NCBI GenBank assembly: GCA_002749285.1
Contig: PDPR01000014.1
Coordinates: 99,727 to 163,726 of the forward strand
DNA length: 64,000 nucleotides
Direction: 5' to 3'
Source: Maribacter sp.
GTDB taxonomy: Bacteria; Bacteroidota; Bacteroidia; Flavobacteriales; Flavobacteriaceae
Below are positions 17,633 through 26,513 of the stretch, in pieces. Below the pieces are notes generated by a model. The model worked only from the letters and a program-made list of their open reading frames with translations. It was not told the DNA's origin and did no database searches. A program made the position numbers and the translations under genes. Every line of letters begins with the position of its first letter. Positions within the stretch are counted from its first letter, which is position 1.

Positions 17633-18691
17633 ATGATAAACCTATACCCTACCCATATCGAAAGTATTTCTTTGCACCGCATTGGCAATAAGAACAAAAA
17701 CGAAGATGTGTTCCTATCGGAACGACCCTTTATCCTTAATGATGAGACCACAGGGCTGTTAAAGGAATATTTTTTCAGGCCATTCAGGGAAAAGGAGGAG
17801 AATTATCTCAAGCTTACCAATGAGGTTGATGTTGGGTTCAATGATATACATAAGATAGCAACGGAAATATTCAACGATCCCACATGTGTTCATGACCAAT
17901 CGAAAAAAATAGCCACACATCTCTTTGACCAATCCAACCATCCGCATATCAAAAGCGGGGAGGTCTATGTCGCTTACTTAACAGGTATTCTCCTTGATAA
18001 TAAAAAAGTAGATGCCATTGGTATATTCAAAAGCGAGTTAAAGCACGATTTCCTCCAATTCGAGGAAAAAGGCAACAATTTGGATATTATCATCCAACAA
18101 GGTATCAACATCAACAAACTCGATAAGGGATGTTTGATTTTCAATGTGGACAAAGAGGAAGGATATAAGGTGCTTTCCGTGGACAGCAATCGTTATGATG
18201 CCAAATATTGGCTTGAGGATTTTCTGGATGTCGATGTCCTGGCCGACGAGAATTTCTACACCAAGAACTATCTTAAATTCTGCCAGAACTTCGCCAAGGA
18301 TGTTGTCTTACCTGCTGAGGACAAACAACAGGAAGTACTGTTCATGAACAAGGCCGTGAACCATTTTGCCAAAAACGATGCTTTTGAGGAAACGAACTTC
18401 CTGAACGAGGTCTTGGAAAATCCGGAACTTATCCCGGAGTTCAAGCACTATAAGGTCGAAAAAGGCCCAAAATACAGTATTGAGGATGTCTCTACCTTCG
18501 ATATAGCCAACAAGGCCGTATCCGATGCCCGGAAAAAGATAAAGAACGTTATTAATCTAGATACCAACATCCAGATCAAAATGGACTTCATCAACCCTGA
18601 GTCTGCTGAAAAATTCGTTGAAAAAGGGTGGGATGAGGAACGCCAGATGTACTATTACCTCGTGTACTTCAACAAAGAAGAAAAAAACTAA
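17633..18691 (+). CDS. Nucleoid-associated protein, NdpA/YejK family
   Basis: A 352-aa cytoplasmic protein of the NA37/YejK family, found associated with the nucleoid in proteobacteria. Characteristic segments are KSGEVYVAYLTGILLDNKKVDAIGIFKSE, at about residues 105-133, and KGCLIFNVDKEEGYKVLSVD. No membrane or signal sequence. It lies 75 bp after the IS1096-like gene, with a short GGTTC/GAACC hairpin between. Role in DNA organisation is inferred from the family. Confidence 0.88.
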   Translation: MINLYPTHIESISLHRIGNKNKNEDVFLSERPFILNDETTGLLKEYFFRPFREKEENYLKLTNEVDVGFNDIHKIATEIFNDPTCVHDQSKKIATHLFDQSNHPHIKSGEVYVAYLTGILLDNKKVDAIGIFKSELKHDFLQFEEKGNNLDIIIQQGININKLDKGCLIFNVDKEEGYKVLSVDSNRYDAKYWLEDFLDVDVLADENFYTKNYLKFCQNFAKDVVLPAEDKQQEVLFMNKAVNHFAKNDAFEETNFLNEVLENPELIPEFKHYKVEKGPKYSIEDVSTFDIANKAVSDARKKIKNVINLDTNIQIKMDFINPESAEKFVEKGWDEERQMYYYLVYFNKEEKN

Positions 18692-18732
18692 CACAACAAA
18701 AACCGACGCCTATATCGAGTAAACAGAAGAAA

Positions 18733-18750
18733 TGGGGCGGAATGCCCCCA
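18733..18750. terminator. GC hairpin between convergent genes
   Basis: GGGGC (18734-18738) pairs with GCCCC (18744-18748), located between the yejK-like stop and the stop of the minus-strand gene. The T tract is weak on either strand. Confidence 0.4.
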
Positions 18751-18773
18751 ATGCCTTTCCGTATCCACCTTAT

Positions 18774-19856
18774 TCAGATTTTGATCTTATTCTCGATGAT
18801 CTGTTTCATACTGACCCCTTGATAGTTACGCTTTACAAAATCCAAGGCAAGATTCAATATCTCACCCATGGTCTTGCAATTTTTAAACTGGATATCCTTG
18901 GTCAACTCATATATCTGCCCTTTAAGCATCTCTATATTTTCAGGTAATGATATGACATCCTCTTTACAGACCTTATCCAACGATCTAATCCGGTCTCCCG
19001 AACTTAGGATTCGTTTGGCCACAATCGACCTTTCCTCCAACTTGTACTGGTCTATGGAATCTTTCAACAATTTACTGCGTACCAGTTCCACCATTTGATA
19101 GTTTTCCTTGAAGAACTGGGGACGATAAACCTTCAATTTGCCCTCGAAAGACTGTTGGTCAAAATCTATGGCCCTGATCCTATAGACCACATGGTCAAAA
19201 TCGTGGGTCGCTACGATCACATAGTTATAAGAACGCATATCACCCAACAACCTGATCATGCAACGTTCATTGAACTTTACAAACTCTTTTGCCAACTGAG
19301 CCTTTTCGGTCTCGGTACATTTGGGCAACATCTCCTTTATGAACACATCCCCTGGAACCCCGGCAATATGCTCTTCGATCAAAGTATCCTCATAAACCAG
19401 GAAATTCAGATTATAGGGGGAAAGCATATGCTCCAATTCCAATCCGTAGATTCTTGATGCGTCGGCTTTCTTCACATATAAGTACGTGAAATTATCATTA
19501 AGGATATTCCTGACCTTTATACGGAAGGGCTTGGAATTTCCGAAAGTACAGTAATCAACGGCATCGATATTCAAATACTGGTCAATATGTGCGCTACCAT
19601 CGGAATGCAATATGGAGTACACCCGTTTTAGACTGGTATCTATCTCTTGCCTATCGAACTCATTGTAATACACCCTTACCCAGAGGGTATCCTCATCATT
19701 ATGGTCATGAACCACTACAGAACCTACAAAACGCAATAGATCATCATAATGAATAGGTATTTCTATTTTTCTACTATACTCCTCCAAATAAGCACCCAAA
19801 GCATCATTGACCGGGTAGGTTGGCTTCTTCTTCGACATTAGCTTCTCTTCTGTCAT
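18774..19856 (-). CDS. Conserved-looking cytoplasmic protein, unknown, with faint kinase-like pattern
   Basis: A 360-aa soluble protein without signal or membrane segment. I do not recognise its family. The stretch LGDMRSYNYVIVATHD followed about 13 residues later by RAIDFDQQSFEGK (about residues 214-246) resembles the catalytic-loop and metal-loop spacing of kinase-fold proteins (D-x-R-x-x-N ... D-F-D). I give this as a weak structural hint only. Start ATG 19856; a second Met lies six codons in. It is convergent with the YejK-like gene and divergent from the ABC genes. Confidence 0.6.
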   Translation of the reverse strand: MTEEKLMSKKKPTYPVNDALGAYLEEYSRKIEIPIHYDDLLRFVGSVVVHDHNDEDTLWVRVYYNEFDRQEIDTSLKRVYSILHSDGSAHIDQYLNIDAVDYCTFGNSKPFRIKVRNILNDNFTYLYVKKADASRIYGLELEHMLSPYNLNFLVYEDTLIEEHIAGVPGDVFIKEMLPKCTETEKAQLAKEFVKFNERCMIRLLGDMRSYNYVIVATHDFDHVVYRIRAIDFDQQSFEGKLKVYRPQFFKENYQMVELVRSKLLKDSIDQYKLEERSIVAKRILSSGDRIRSLDKVCKEDVISLPENIEMLKGQIYELTKDIQFKNCKTMGEILNLALDFVKRNYQGVSMKQIIENKIKI

Positions 19857-19918
19857 ACCTATTGTTTTGCCTAAAGGTACAAAAAACGAATACTGTTCTT
19901 AACCAAAAAAACAGGTAC

Positions 19919-20053
19919 CTACAACAATCCTATATCATTTCCAATGGTCAAGGCACAACCAACTCCAACACGACCAATGACAACCGTAATGACCAACAGG
20001 ATTAAACCAAAAATGGCGATTACTGATAGATAAACCATATTCAATTGTAACAT
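19919..20053 (-). CDS. Possible 44-aa single-span membrane protein
   Basis: From ATG 20053 (complement) the frame encodes a strongly hydrophobic segment VYLSVIAIFGLILLVITVVI followed by GRVGVGCALTIGNDIGLL. Composition and the abrupt, tidy stop suggest a real small protein, but no family is known to me and no clear ribosome-binding site is visible. It lies in the divergent region between the 18774 gene and the ABC ATPase. Confidence 0.35.
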   Translation of the reverse strand: MLQLNMVYLSVIAIFGLILLVITVVIGRVGVGCALTIGNDIGLL

Positions 20054-20105
20054 TCTGGCAGGTTTCCCGTCATGTAATACATAACAATCAAAAAAACACC
20101 TGACC

Positions 20106-21008
20106 TTGGGCACAATTCTAACCGTTAGCAACCTAACCAAAAAATTTGGTTATCTGACAGCTGTCAAGAACCTCAGCTTTACTATAGAAAAAGGCAATGT
20201 CTATGGCATTTTAGGCCCTAATGGTAGTGGGAAATCAACTACCTTGGGCATTGTCCTCAATGTTGTAAACCGTACCAGTGGGGAATTTTCCTGGTTCGAG
20301 GGTGCAACCTCTACCCACGAAGCCCTTAAAAAAGTAGGGGCAATTATTGAACGCCCCAATTTTTACCCCTATATGACCGCTATCCAAAATCTGGAACTGG
20401 TCTGTAAAATCAAGGAAGTCCCCAAGAACAGGATCGAGGGGAAATTGGAATTGGTTGGATTGCTAGATCGTAAAGACAGCAAATTCAGAACCTATTCCTT
20501 AGGTATGAAACAGCGTTTGGCCATTGCTTCCGCCTTATTGAACGACCCGGAGATCCTTATTCTGGATGAACCTACCAATGGTTTGGACCCCCAAGGCATA
20601 CACCAGATCAGGGAGATCATAAAGAAAGTAGCCTCAAGGGGTACGACTATTTTATTGGCCTCCCACCTCCTGGATGAAGTGGAGAAAGTGTGTACCCATG
20701 TCATTATCCTTAGAAAGGGCCAAAAATTATATTCCGGACGTGTTGGCGGCATGATGGCCAGTCATGGATTTTTCGAATTAAAATCGGACAATACCGATAA
20801 GCTTTTGACTTTCCTGGGAAACAACGATAGTTTCAGTAAGGTTACCCAATCAAATGGGCTTATCACCGCTTTCCTTAACGAGGAAATGAATTCGGAAGTA
20901 TTGAACAGAAGTCTTATGGATGAGGGCATAGTACTCTCCCATTTAGTAAAAAGAAAGGAAAGTCTCGAGGAACAATTCCTTACCTTGACCAACAATGTCC
21001 CCAATTAA
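20106..21008 (+). CDS. ABC-2 type transporter ATP-binding protein
   Basis: ATPase of a two-component ABC exporter, partner of the permease 15 bp downstream. Walker A is GPNGSGKST near residue 38, the signature is YSLGMKQRL, and Walker B is ILILDEPTNGLDP with HLLDEVE after it. The first codon is TTG at 20106; an in-frame TAA at 20082 leaves no ATG, and this start gives the usual N-terminus TILTVSNLTKKFG. Substrate unknown; related pairs export drugs, lipids or peptides. Confidence 0.9.
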   Translation: MGTILTVSNLTKKFGYLTAVKNLSFTIEKGNVYGILGPNGSGKSTTLGIVLNVVNRTSGEFSWFEGATSTHEALKKVGAIIERPNFYPYMTAIQNLELVCKIKEVPKNRIEGKLELVGLLDRKDSKFRTYSLGMKQRLAIASALLNDPEILILDEPTNGLDPQGIHQIREIIKKVASRGTTILLASHLLDEVEKVCTHVIILRKGQKLYSGRVGGMMASHGFFELKSDNTDKLLTFLGNNDSFSKVTQSNGLITAFLNEEMNSEVLNRSLMDEGIVLSHLVKRKESLEEQFLTLTNNVPN

Positions 21009-21023
21009 ACCAAAAACCCGATC

Positions 21024-21857
21024 ATGCTACGATTATTACAGATAGAATCCATCAAACTTTGGAACAACAGGGTCAGTAAGATATTGATCATTGCCTATTT
21101 TGTGTTACTTACCTCCATAGCCTTGGTGGCTGCGATCAAATTTGATATAGGCTTCGTTAAATTCCATTTAGCGGAACAAGGCATTTTCAATTTTCCCTAT
21201 ATCTGGCATTTCAACACATTCATTGCCGCATTTTTCAAATTGTTCCTGGCAATCGTCATTGTGTCGATGATGGCCAATGAATATAGCAACAAGACCATAA
21301 AACAGAACCTTATTGACGGACTGTCGAAAAAGGAGTTTGTCCTTTCCAAATTTTTGACCGTAATATCATTTTCATTGATATCCACATTATTCGTGTTCGT
21401 GGTATCCATGGTTCTGGGACTTATATATTCCGATTACAACGAACCTAGCATTATTTTTTCCGATTTGGAATTTCTAGTGGCCTTCTTTGTAAAACTAATG
21501 GGTTTTTTCTCCTTTTGCCTTTTTCTGGGTATATTGGTAAAACGTTCTGCCTTCGCCCTAGGTTTTCTTATCCTATGGCAGGTCTTTGAAGGTTTTATCA
21601 GGGGAATGATCCGTTGGAAACTTTTCGATGGGGACACTACCGATGTCATCATGGGCTTTTTTCCACTGAATGCCATGTGGAGATTGATCGATGAACCTTT
21701 CTCCCGATTGGGTGCCGTACAATCAGTGGCCAATCAAATCGGGGAAAAAATCGAAATCGACTCTGGGGTGCATTGGTACGAAATCCTTATTGTTCTGGGC
21801 TGGACGGCCATTTTCATCTATGGTTCTTATGCCCTGTTGAGGAAGCGGGACCTTTAA
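21024..21857 (+). CDS. ABC-2 type transporter permease
   Basis: Inner-membrane subunit (277 aa) for the ATPase just upstream. Six hydrophobic segments are visible (near residues 19-41, 62-82, 110-130, 150-170, 172-190 and 250-270). MANEYSNKTIKQNLIDGLSK after the second is the conserved cytoplasmic coupling segment of this permease type. It shares the transcript with the ATPase (15-bp gap). uvrB follows 132 bp later and probably has its own promoter. Confidence 0.88.
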   Translation: MLRLLQIESIKLWNNRVSKILIIAYFVLLTSIALVAAIKFDIGFVKFHLAEQGIFNFPYIWHFNTFIAAFFKLFLAIVIVSMMANEYSNKTIKQNLIDGLSKKEFVLSKFLTVISFSLISTLFVFVVSMVLGLIYSDYNEPSIIFSDLEFLVAFFVKLMGFFSFCLFLGILVKRSAFALGFLILWQVFEGFIRGMIRWKLFDGDTTDVIMGFFPLNAMWRLIDEPFSRLGAVQSVANQIGEKIEIDSGVHWYEILIVLGWTAIFIYGSYALLRKRDL

Positions 21858-21989
21858 CCCCATAAGAATACCTTTAAGCCGATACATCCACCCCCCCATT
21901 TACCGGCAATGGGACAAGGAATACCCAAAAGGATCATATTTAGGACGAACAGTCCCCGTTTAATCATACTCCTTTTGTATTTTTAAAAA

Positions 21990-23978
21990 ATGAAATTCAA
22001 GGTAGTATCCGATTTTAAGCCAACAGGCGATCAACCTGAGGCTATTCGACAACTGGTCAATGGTATAGAGTCCCAGGAACCCCACCAAACACTTCTAGGG
22101 GTAACAGGTTCCGGCAAAACGTTCACTGTGGCGAATGTTATCGAGAAGGTACAACGCCCAACATTGGTCCTTGCCCATAACAAAACATTGGCAGCACAAT
22201 TGTATTCGGAGTTCAAACAATTCTTTCCGGAAAATGCGGTGGAGTACTTCGTATCATATTATGATTACTACCAACCAGAAGCATATATACCCACCTCGGG
22301 ACTTTATATAGAAAAGGATCTTTCCATCAATGAGGATATTGAAAAACTGAGGTTGAGTGCCACTTCTTCCCTACTCCTTGGCAGAAGGGATGTACTTGTC
22401 GTGGCTTCCGTTTCCTGCCTATATGGTATCGGGAATCCTGTAGAATTCCAAAAAAACGTCATCAGCATTCACAAAGACCAGGTGATTGCCCGCACCAAAC
22501 TATTACATATGCTGGTCCAGAGTCTATATTCAAGGACCACAGCGGATTTCCGAAATGGCAATTTCAGGGTAAAAGGGGATGTTATCGATATTTTCCCAAG
22601 TTACACAGACCATGCTTTCAGAATCCACTTTTTTGGGGATGGGATAGAGGAGATAGAGGCCTTTGACCCCTTCAATAATTCCGTTATCGAAATATACGAG
22701 AACCTGAATATCTATCCTGCGAACATGTTCGTTACCTCTCCAGATATCCTACATAATGCCATACATATGATCCAGGATGACTTAATGCGCCAAGTCGGGT
22801 ATTTTAAGGAAATAGGCAAACCCCTGGAAGCTAAACGTTTGGAGGAACGCACCAATTTTGATCTGGAAATGATCCGGGAATTGGGCTATTGCTCGGGTAT
22901 TGAAAACTACTCAAGGTATCTGGACGGTCGTGAACCCGGTACGCGCCCTTTCTGTCTCTTGGATTATTTCCCAAAGGATTACCTAATGGTTATCGATGAA
23001 AGCCATGTCACCATCCCACAAGTACATGCCATGTACGGGGGGGACCGTTCCAGAAAGGAAAACCTAGTGGAATACGGATTTCGATTACCTGCCGCCATGG
23101 ACAACAGACCCTTGAAGTTCGAGGAGTTCGAAGCGCTTCAGAACCAAGTAATCTACGTCAGTGCCACTCCTGCGGATTACGAATTACAACTTTGCCAAGG
23201 GGTATATGTGGAACAGGTTATCCGGCCTACGGGGTTATTGGACCCGATTATAGAGGTAAGACCCAGTTTAAACCAAATCGATGACCTTATCGAGGAAATA
23301 CAACAGCGGGTCGAAAAGGATGAACGTACCTTGGTCACTACCCTTACCAAACGAATGGCAGAGGAATTGGCTAAATATTTAACACGTATAAATGTACGCT
23401 GTAGGTACATTCACAGCGATGTGGACACTCTGGAACGTGTTGAGATCATGCAAGATCTGCGTAAGGGAATATTCGATGTTCTCATTGGGGTGAACTTATT
23501 AAGGGAAGGACTCGATTTGCCCGAAGTTTCGCTTGTTGCCATTTTGGATGCCGATAAGGAAGGCTTTTTGCGTAGTAACCGATCCCTGACCCAAACAGTT
23601 GGAAGGGCTGCAAGGCACCTTAATGGGATGGCCATTATGTATGCCGATAAAATTACGGACAGTATGCAAAAAACCATTGATGGGACCAATTATCGGCGTG
23701 GGAAACAGATTGCCTACAACAGGGCGAACAATGTGACCCCGACCGCCTTAAATAAAAGTCTGGATAGTGCTTTGGCCAAAAATTCGGTTTCTACCTATCA
23801 TTTCAAAAAAGAGGAACTACGGGCTGCCGAACCTGATTTGGGTTATTTGACCAAGGAGCAGATTGGAAAATTGATTCGGGACAAGCGGAAAGCCATGGAA
23901 AAGGCCGCCAAGGAATTGGACTTTATGCAAGCTGCCAAACTTCGGGATGAAATAAAAAAGTTGCAAGAACAAGATTGA
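21990..23978 (+). CDS. uvrB: Excinuclease ABC subunit UvrB
   Basis: DNA-damage recognition helicase of nucleotide excision repair. It loads from UvrA onto DNA and recruits UvrC. Walker A is GVTGSGKTFTVANV near residue 37. The beta-hairpin region YDYYQPEAYIP, the helicase motif VIDESHVTIPQ and VGRAARHLNG are present. A UVR motif (AAKELDFMQAAKLRDEI) at the C-terminus binds UvrC. Length of 662 aa is standard. Confidence 0.98.
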   Translation: MKFKVVSDFKPTGDQPEAIRQLVNGIESQEPHQTLLGVTGSGKTFTVANVIEKVQRPTLVLAHNKTLAAQLYSEFKQFFPENAVEYFVSYYDYYQPEAYIPTSGLYIEKDLSINEDIEKLRLSATSSLLLGRRDVLVVASVSCLYGIGNPVEFQKNVISIHKDQVIARTKLLHMLVQSLYSRTTADFRNGNFRVKGDVIDIFPSYTDHAFRIHFFGDGIEEIEAFDPFNNSVIEIYENLNIYPANMFVTSPDILHNAIHMIQDDLMRQVGYFKEIGKPLEAKRLEERTNFDLEMIRELGYCSGIENYSRYLDGREPGTRPFCLLDYFPKDYLMVIDESHVTIPQVHAMYGGDRSRKENLVEYGFRLPAAMDNRPLKFEEFEALQNQVIYVSATPADYELQLCQGVYVEQVIRPTGLLDPIIEVRPSLNQIDDLIEEIQQRVEKDERTLVTTLTKRMAEELAKYLTRINVRCRYIHSDVDTLERVEIMQDLRKGIFDVLIGVNLLREGLDLPEVSLVAILDADKEGFLRSNRSLTQTVGRAARHLNGMAIMYADKITDSMQKTIDGTNYRRGKQIAYNRANNVTPTALNKSLDSALAKNSVSTYHFKKEELRAAEPDLGYLTKEQIGKLIRDKRKAMEKAAKELDFMQAAKLRDEIKKLQEQD

Positions 23979-24146
23979 CCCATCATCAAACTTAGTCCCC
24001 ATAAGCAAAAAAGACCTTTCCCCATTTTCAAATCAGCATCCCTAAAAAGAGTCTTGCCCATAATGGCATACCACCAATACCTTGTGTATGTCCCAATGAT
24101 AGGGATTCATTCCCAGGTCAAAGATGTTTTTTTTAAGCAAAACCAC

Positions 24147-24176
24147 AAAAAAGCACCCCTGTCCAAGGAGTGCTTT
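24147..24176 (-). terminator. Rho-independent terminator of the hsp20 gene
   Basis: On the minus strand AAAGCAC pairs with GTGCTTT (24150-24156 with 24170-24176), followed by six T residues. It lies about 65 bp after the hsp20 stop. Confidence 0.75.
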
Positions 24177-24241
24177 CCGAACTAACCAACTAATCTGGAC
24201 ATTATATGTTCCAGGATAATGGTCAAGTCGCATCTAGGTCA

Positions 24242-24667
24242 TTACGACAATTCAATCGTTCTTTTAGGCTTTGGCAACGTTCCTTCCCTTTTAGGTAGAT
24301 TGAACTTTAGGATGCCATTATCATACGTAGCCTTGATATTCTCCTCATCTACGGTTTCCGGAAGGGTAAATGCCCGTCTAAATGATGAGAAGCTAAATTC
24401 CTTACGTGTATAATTCTCTGTTTCCTCATTCTCCTCATGGCTTGTTTCCGAGGAGATCGTCAATAGATTTTCATCGACCTCAATCTTGAAATCCTCTTTT
24501 TTCCTTCCTGGAGCGGCCAACTCCAATTCAAAATCCTTTTCGTTCTCTTTAATGTTCACGGCAGGTACATTGGCATCTAAGTTTTTCATGCCATCCAACC
24601 AATCGGGTTTGAATATTTCGTTCATTATTGATGGGAACAACACATCATTTCTTTTTATTAAACTCAT
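24242..24667 (-). CDS. Hsp20/alpha-crystallin family small heat-shock protein
   Basis: ATP-independent holdase chaperone that forms oligomers and keeps unfolded proteins refoldable by DnaK/ClpB. The alpha-crystallin domain runs from about residue 36 (VPAVNIKENEKDFELELAAPG) to GILKFNLPKRE, containing the conserved A-x-x-x-n-G-I-L motif (ATYDNGILKF). A short C-terminal extension follows, with no clear IxI motif. At 141 aa it is typical. The upstream region holds unusual sigma-54-like elements and paired TGTCAAAAAA repeats. Confidence 0.94.
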   Translation of the reverse strand: MSLIKRNDVLFPSIMNEIFKPDWLDGMKNLDANVPAVNIKENEKDFELELAAPGRKKEDFKIEVDENLLTISSETSHEENEETENYTRKEFSFSSFRRAFTLPETVDEENIKATYDNGILKFNLPKREGTLPKPKRTIELS

Positions 24668-24712
24668 GGCTTCTATTTTTATCGGTTAAAATTCAAATTC
24701 AGAAATGAATCG

Positions 24713-24796
24713 ACAAAAGCTGTGCCAATAGAAAATAAATGACACCATGTCGCTTTTTTGACAACAAAACGTGCCATATTGTCCGTTTTTTTGACA
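24713..24796 (-). promoter_or_regulatory. Sigma-54-like -24/-12 element and upstream direct repeats before hsp20
   Basis: On the minus strand TTGGCACAGCTTTTGT (24728-24713) has GG and GT in exactly the -24/-12 spacing (GG-N10-GT; consensus GG-N10-GC), placing transcription near 24701 and a 34-nt leader. A second TGGCACG with TTGT one base out of register lies at about 24776-24760. Two direct repeats TGTCAAAAAA (24754-24763 and 24787-24796) lie three helical turns apart, like activator sites. A housekeeping-type near match TGAATTTG is also present nearer the gene. Confidence 0.4.
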
Positions 24797-24848
24797 TGTA
24801 GACCTGAAAATACGGAAAAGAGGAGTTTTATGGTATTGGCAGGATAGG

Positions 24849-25250
24849 CTAGTTGTAATACGCCTTGAAGATTCCGATCAGCACTTCGGGGGGAACGATT
24901 TTATCGGGATATTGATGCATAATGGACAGGACCTGCCCTATGGCCGCTGGTGGCAGGCCCATTCCCAACCCGATATTGTGTATTCGATTGACCTCCGATA
25001 GCTTCTGCTTTTTATCCACGTTCATAAGCAGCACCAATCTATGGAACTGCAGAATACGGTCAGCTTCCGTTTTCTGGACAATATGCTCGACCTCTTCATG
25101 AAAAAGTGCCTCGAATTCATCCTGCCCAACCCCTAATTCCCTTGTTACACTCTAAAGAAAGCGATATTCCCCAGGCTTGACACCATCATCTGCCTTTGCA
25201 AAGGCTATCATTTCAGAAAGTATACTAAGTTTTTCCCTTAGTGAACCCAT
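24849..25250 (-). pseudogene. TerB-like small helical protein gene interrupted by an in-frame amber codon
   Basis: From ATG 25250 the frame reads a helical N-terminus (REKLSILSEMIAFAKADDGV), hits TAG at 25154-25152 (codon 33), then continues open through ELGVGQDEFEALFHEE, ERIL-like DRILQFHRLVLLMNVD and MGLPPAAIGQVLSIMHQYP to the natural stop at 24849. Sequence on both sides of TAG belongs to one 133-aa protein. From memory, flavobacterial relatives of this size are often mislabelled excinuclease ABC subunit B. A point mutation, sequencing error or readthrough could explain it. A 62-codon fragment starting inside is unlikely to be the functional gene. Confidence 0.65.
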
Positions 25251-25456
25251 AGTCAATCCCTTATTGAATAATTTACCCCATACCGAAGACCCATAACGGC
25301 CATCATATGCTTATTTGGACAAAAACCCTCGCAATAACCACAACATATTGGATGGTATAACTTATATTGCCCCCCTTTCGTATAATATTTCATTGTTTTC
25401 CGTTGAAATACCATTGGCTATCATTAATTTGCACCCTTATTGAAAAATCTGAAAAC

Positions 25457-25849
25457 ATGACGAACAACGATATCTTCAAAAAACTCCGGGTAGCCTTAAT
25501 GTTAAGGGATGATGAAATCGTGGAGATTCTTAAATTGGTGGATTTCAATATCACCAAAAGCGAACTAGGTGCTTTCTTTAGGAATGAGGACCATCCCAAA
25601 TATATGGAATGCGGGGACCAGATACTTCGCAACTTCCTTAACGGACTTGTTATACATTTAAGGGGGACCAAGGAAAACCCCAAAAACCCGGGCGACGTAC
25701 TTTCCAAGAAAAAAACGAAGACAAACATAGTAGCCCCTAGAAAAAAACCGGATTTCAAAACCGGTCAACATAAAAATTTCAAATCGGATATTTCATCGGT
25801 GAAATACAAGAACAAAGGCACACGGTCAAATAGCAAAAAAAAATCCTGA
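25457..25849 (+). CDS. DUF1456 (YehS-like) family protein
   Basis: A 130-aa cytoplasmic protein. The DUF1456 repeat is clear in MTNNDIFKKLRVALMLRDDE, with KSELGAFFRNEDHPKYMECG and QILRNFLNGLVIHLRG completing it. The last 55 residues are very basic (KKKTKTN, RKKPDF, NSKKKS), which suggests nucleic-acid contact. The open frame extends upstream to 25367, but ATG 25457 matches the domain start. Function unknown. Confidence 0.85.
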   Translation: MTNNDIFKKLRVALMLRDDEIVEILKLVDFNITKSELGAFFRNEDHPKYMECGDQILRNFLNGLVIHLRGTKENPKNPGDVLSKKKTKTNIVAPRKKPDFKTGQHKNFKSDISSVKYKNKGTRSNSKKKS

Positions 25850-25875
25850 GACCGACATGATGTCGGCCCCAGGAT
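25834..25875. terminator. Shared terminator between convergent genes
   Basis: ATCCTG (25843-25848) pairs with CAGGAT (25870-25875), enclosing a second stem CCGAC/GTCGG. The A run at 25834-25843 becomes a T run for the minus-strand gene at 25896. The DUF1456 stop codon lies inside the stem. Confidence 0.75.
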
Positions 25876-25895
25876 CTAGCCATATCCGTTAAGGA

Positions 25896-26234
25896 TTATG
25901 CCCCTGCAATCCTGATAGGTATTGTATATACTTCACCCTCCTTGAAACTTTCAATTTCAATTTTCTGGTAACTCAACCTTGCCTTTACAAAATTCCCGAT
26001 CTCTTGACGGTCCGTATCAACTGATAAGACCACGATTTCACCTTGTTTGTTCAAGGTAAATCCCAGTTGGGCCGTTAAATCGATATGATCATTGGCAAAG
26101 GACGTATTTTCCAAAAGTTCGCCAATCTGGGCGGATAGCTGTTCCGGAGGGTTGTCTTTTTCCAGATTATCGGCAAAAATATTCCCTGTAAAAAGTAGCA
26201 TTGCAGCTACAAGTACTAAACTTGGTTTTCCCAT
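25896..26234 (-). CDS. Small secreted protein of unknown function
   Basis: A 112-aa protein with a signal peptide (hydrophobic 5-17, cleavage near IFADN). The mature part contains a beta-rich segment FTLNKQGEIVVLSVDTDR and ends EGEVYTIPIRIAGA. Its pattern recalls the TonB-C-like fold of small flavobacterial periplasmic proteins, but I cannot assign a family. It is monocistronic, with its own terminator at 25843-25875. Confidence 0.65.
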   Translation of the reverse strand: MGKPSLVLVAAMLLFTGNIFADNLEKDNPPEQLSAQIGELLENTSFANDHIDLTAQLGFTLNKQGEIVVLSVDTDRQEIGNFVKARLSYQKIEIESFKEGEVYTIPIRIAGA

Positions 26235-26453
26235 GAACTGTTTGTTTATTGATTGATGAATAATTGATGATTACCCGAAAGACGGCCATGGGCCATGTTT
26301 GTTACAAGGTTTTTTTTTCAACATGATCTTGGCCATTGCGACCGCTCCTATTACGGAACAAACAAGAACAGGGTCCATCAATATAAAAGGAAGGTTTTTA
26401 AGGTTCGGCCAAACCTCAAGCCATATAGTCCGAAAACATTTGAACGAGTCCAT

Positions 26454-26483
26454 AAAAAAAAGGACGATATAAAATCGTCCTTT
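26454..26483 (-). terminator. Rho-independent terminator of sucC
   Basis: AAAGGACGAT pairs with ATCGTCCTTT around a 5-nt loop, with the T run on the minus strand (A run 26454-26461), about 30 bp after the sucC stop. Confidence 0.85.
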
Positions 26484-26513
26484 ATTTATGGATATGGTTT
26501 TCAAGTCCTTTTT

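Noticed and set aside
24849..25037. The 62-codon frame taken as a complete gene
   Set aside because: Its upstream sequence is clearly the same protein separated only by an amber codon, so it is a fragment.
26271..26504. A 77-codon minus-strand frame downstream of sucC, with a hydrophobic stretch
   Set aside because: It runs through the sucC terminator hairpin, and the shorter version has no promoter or conserved feature that I can see.
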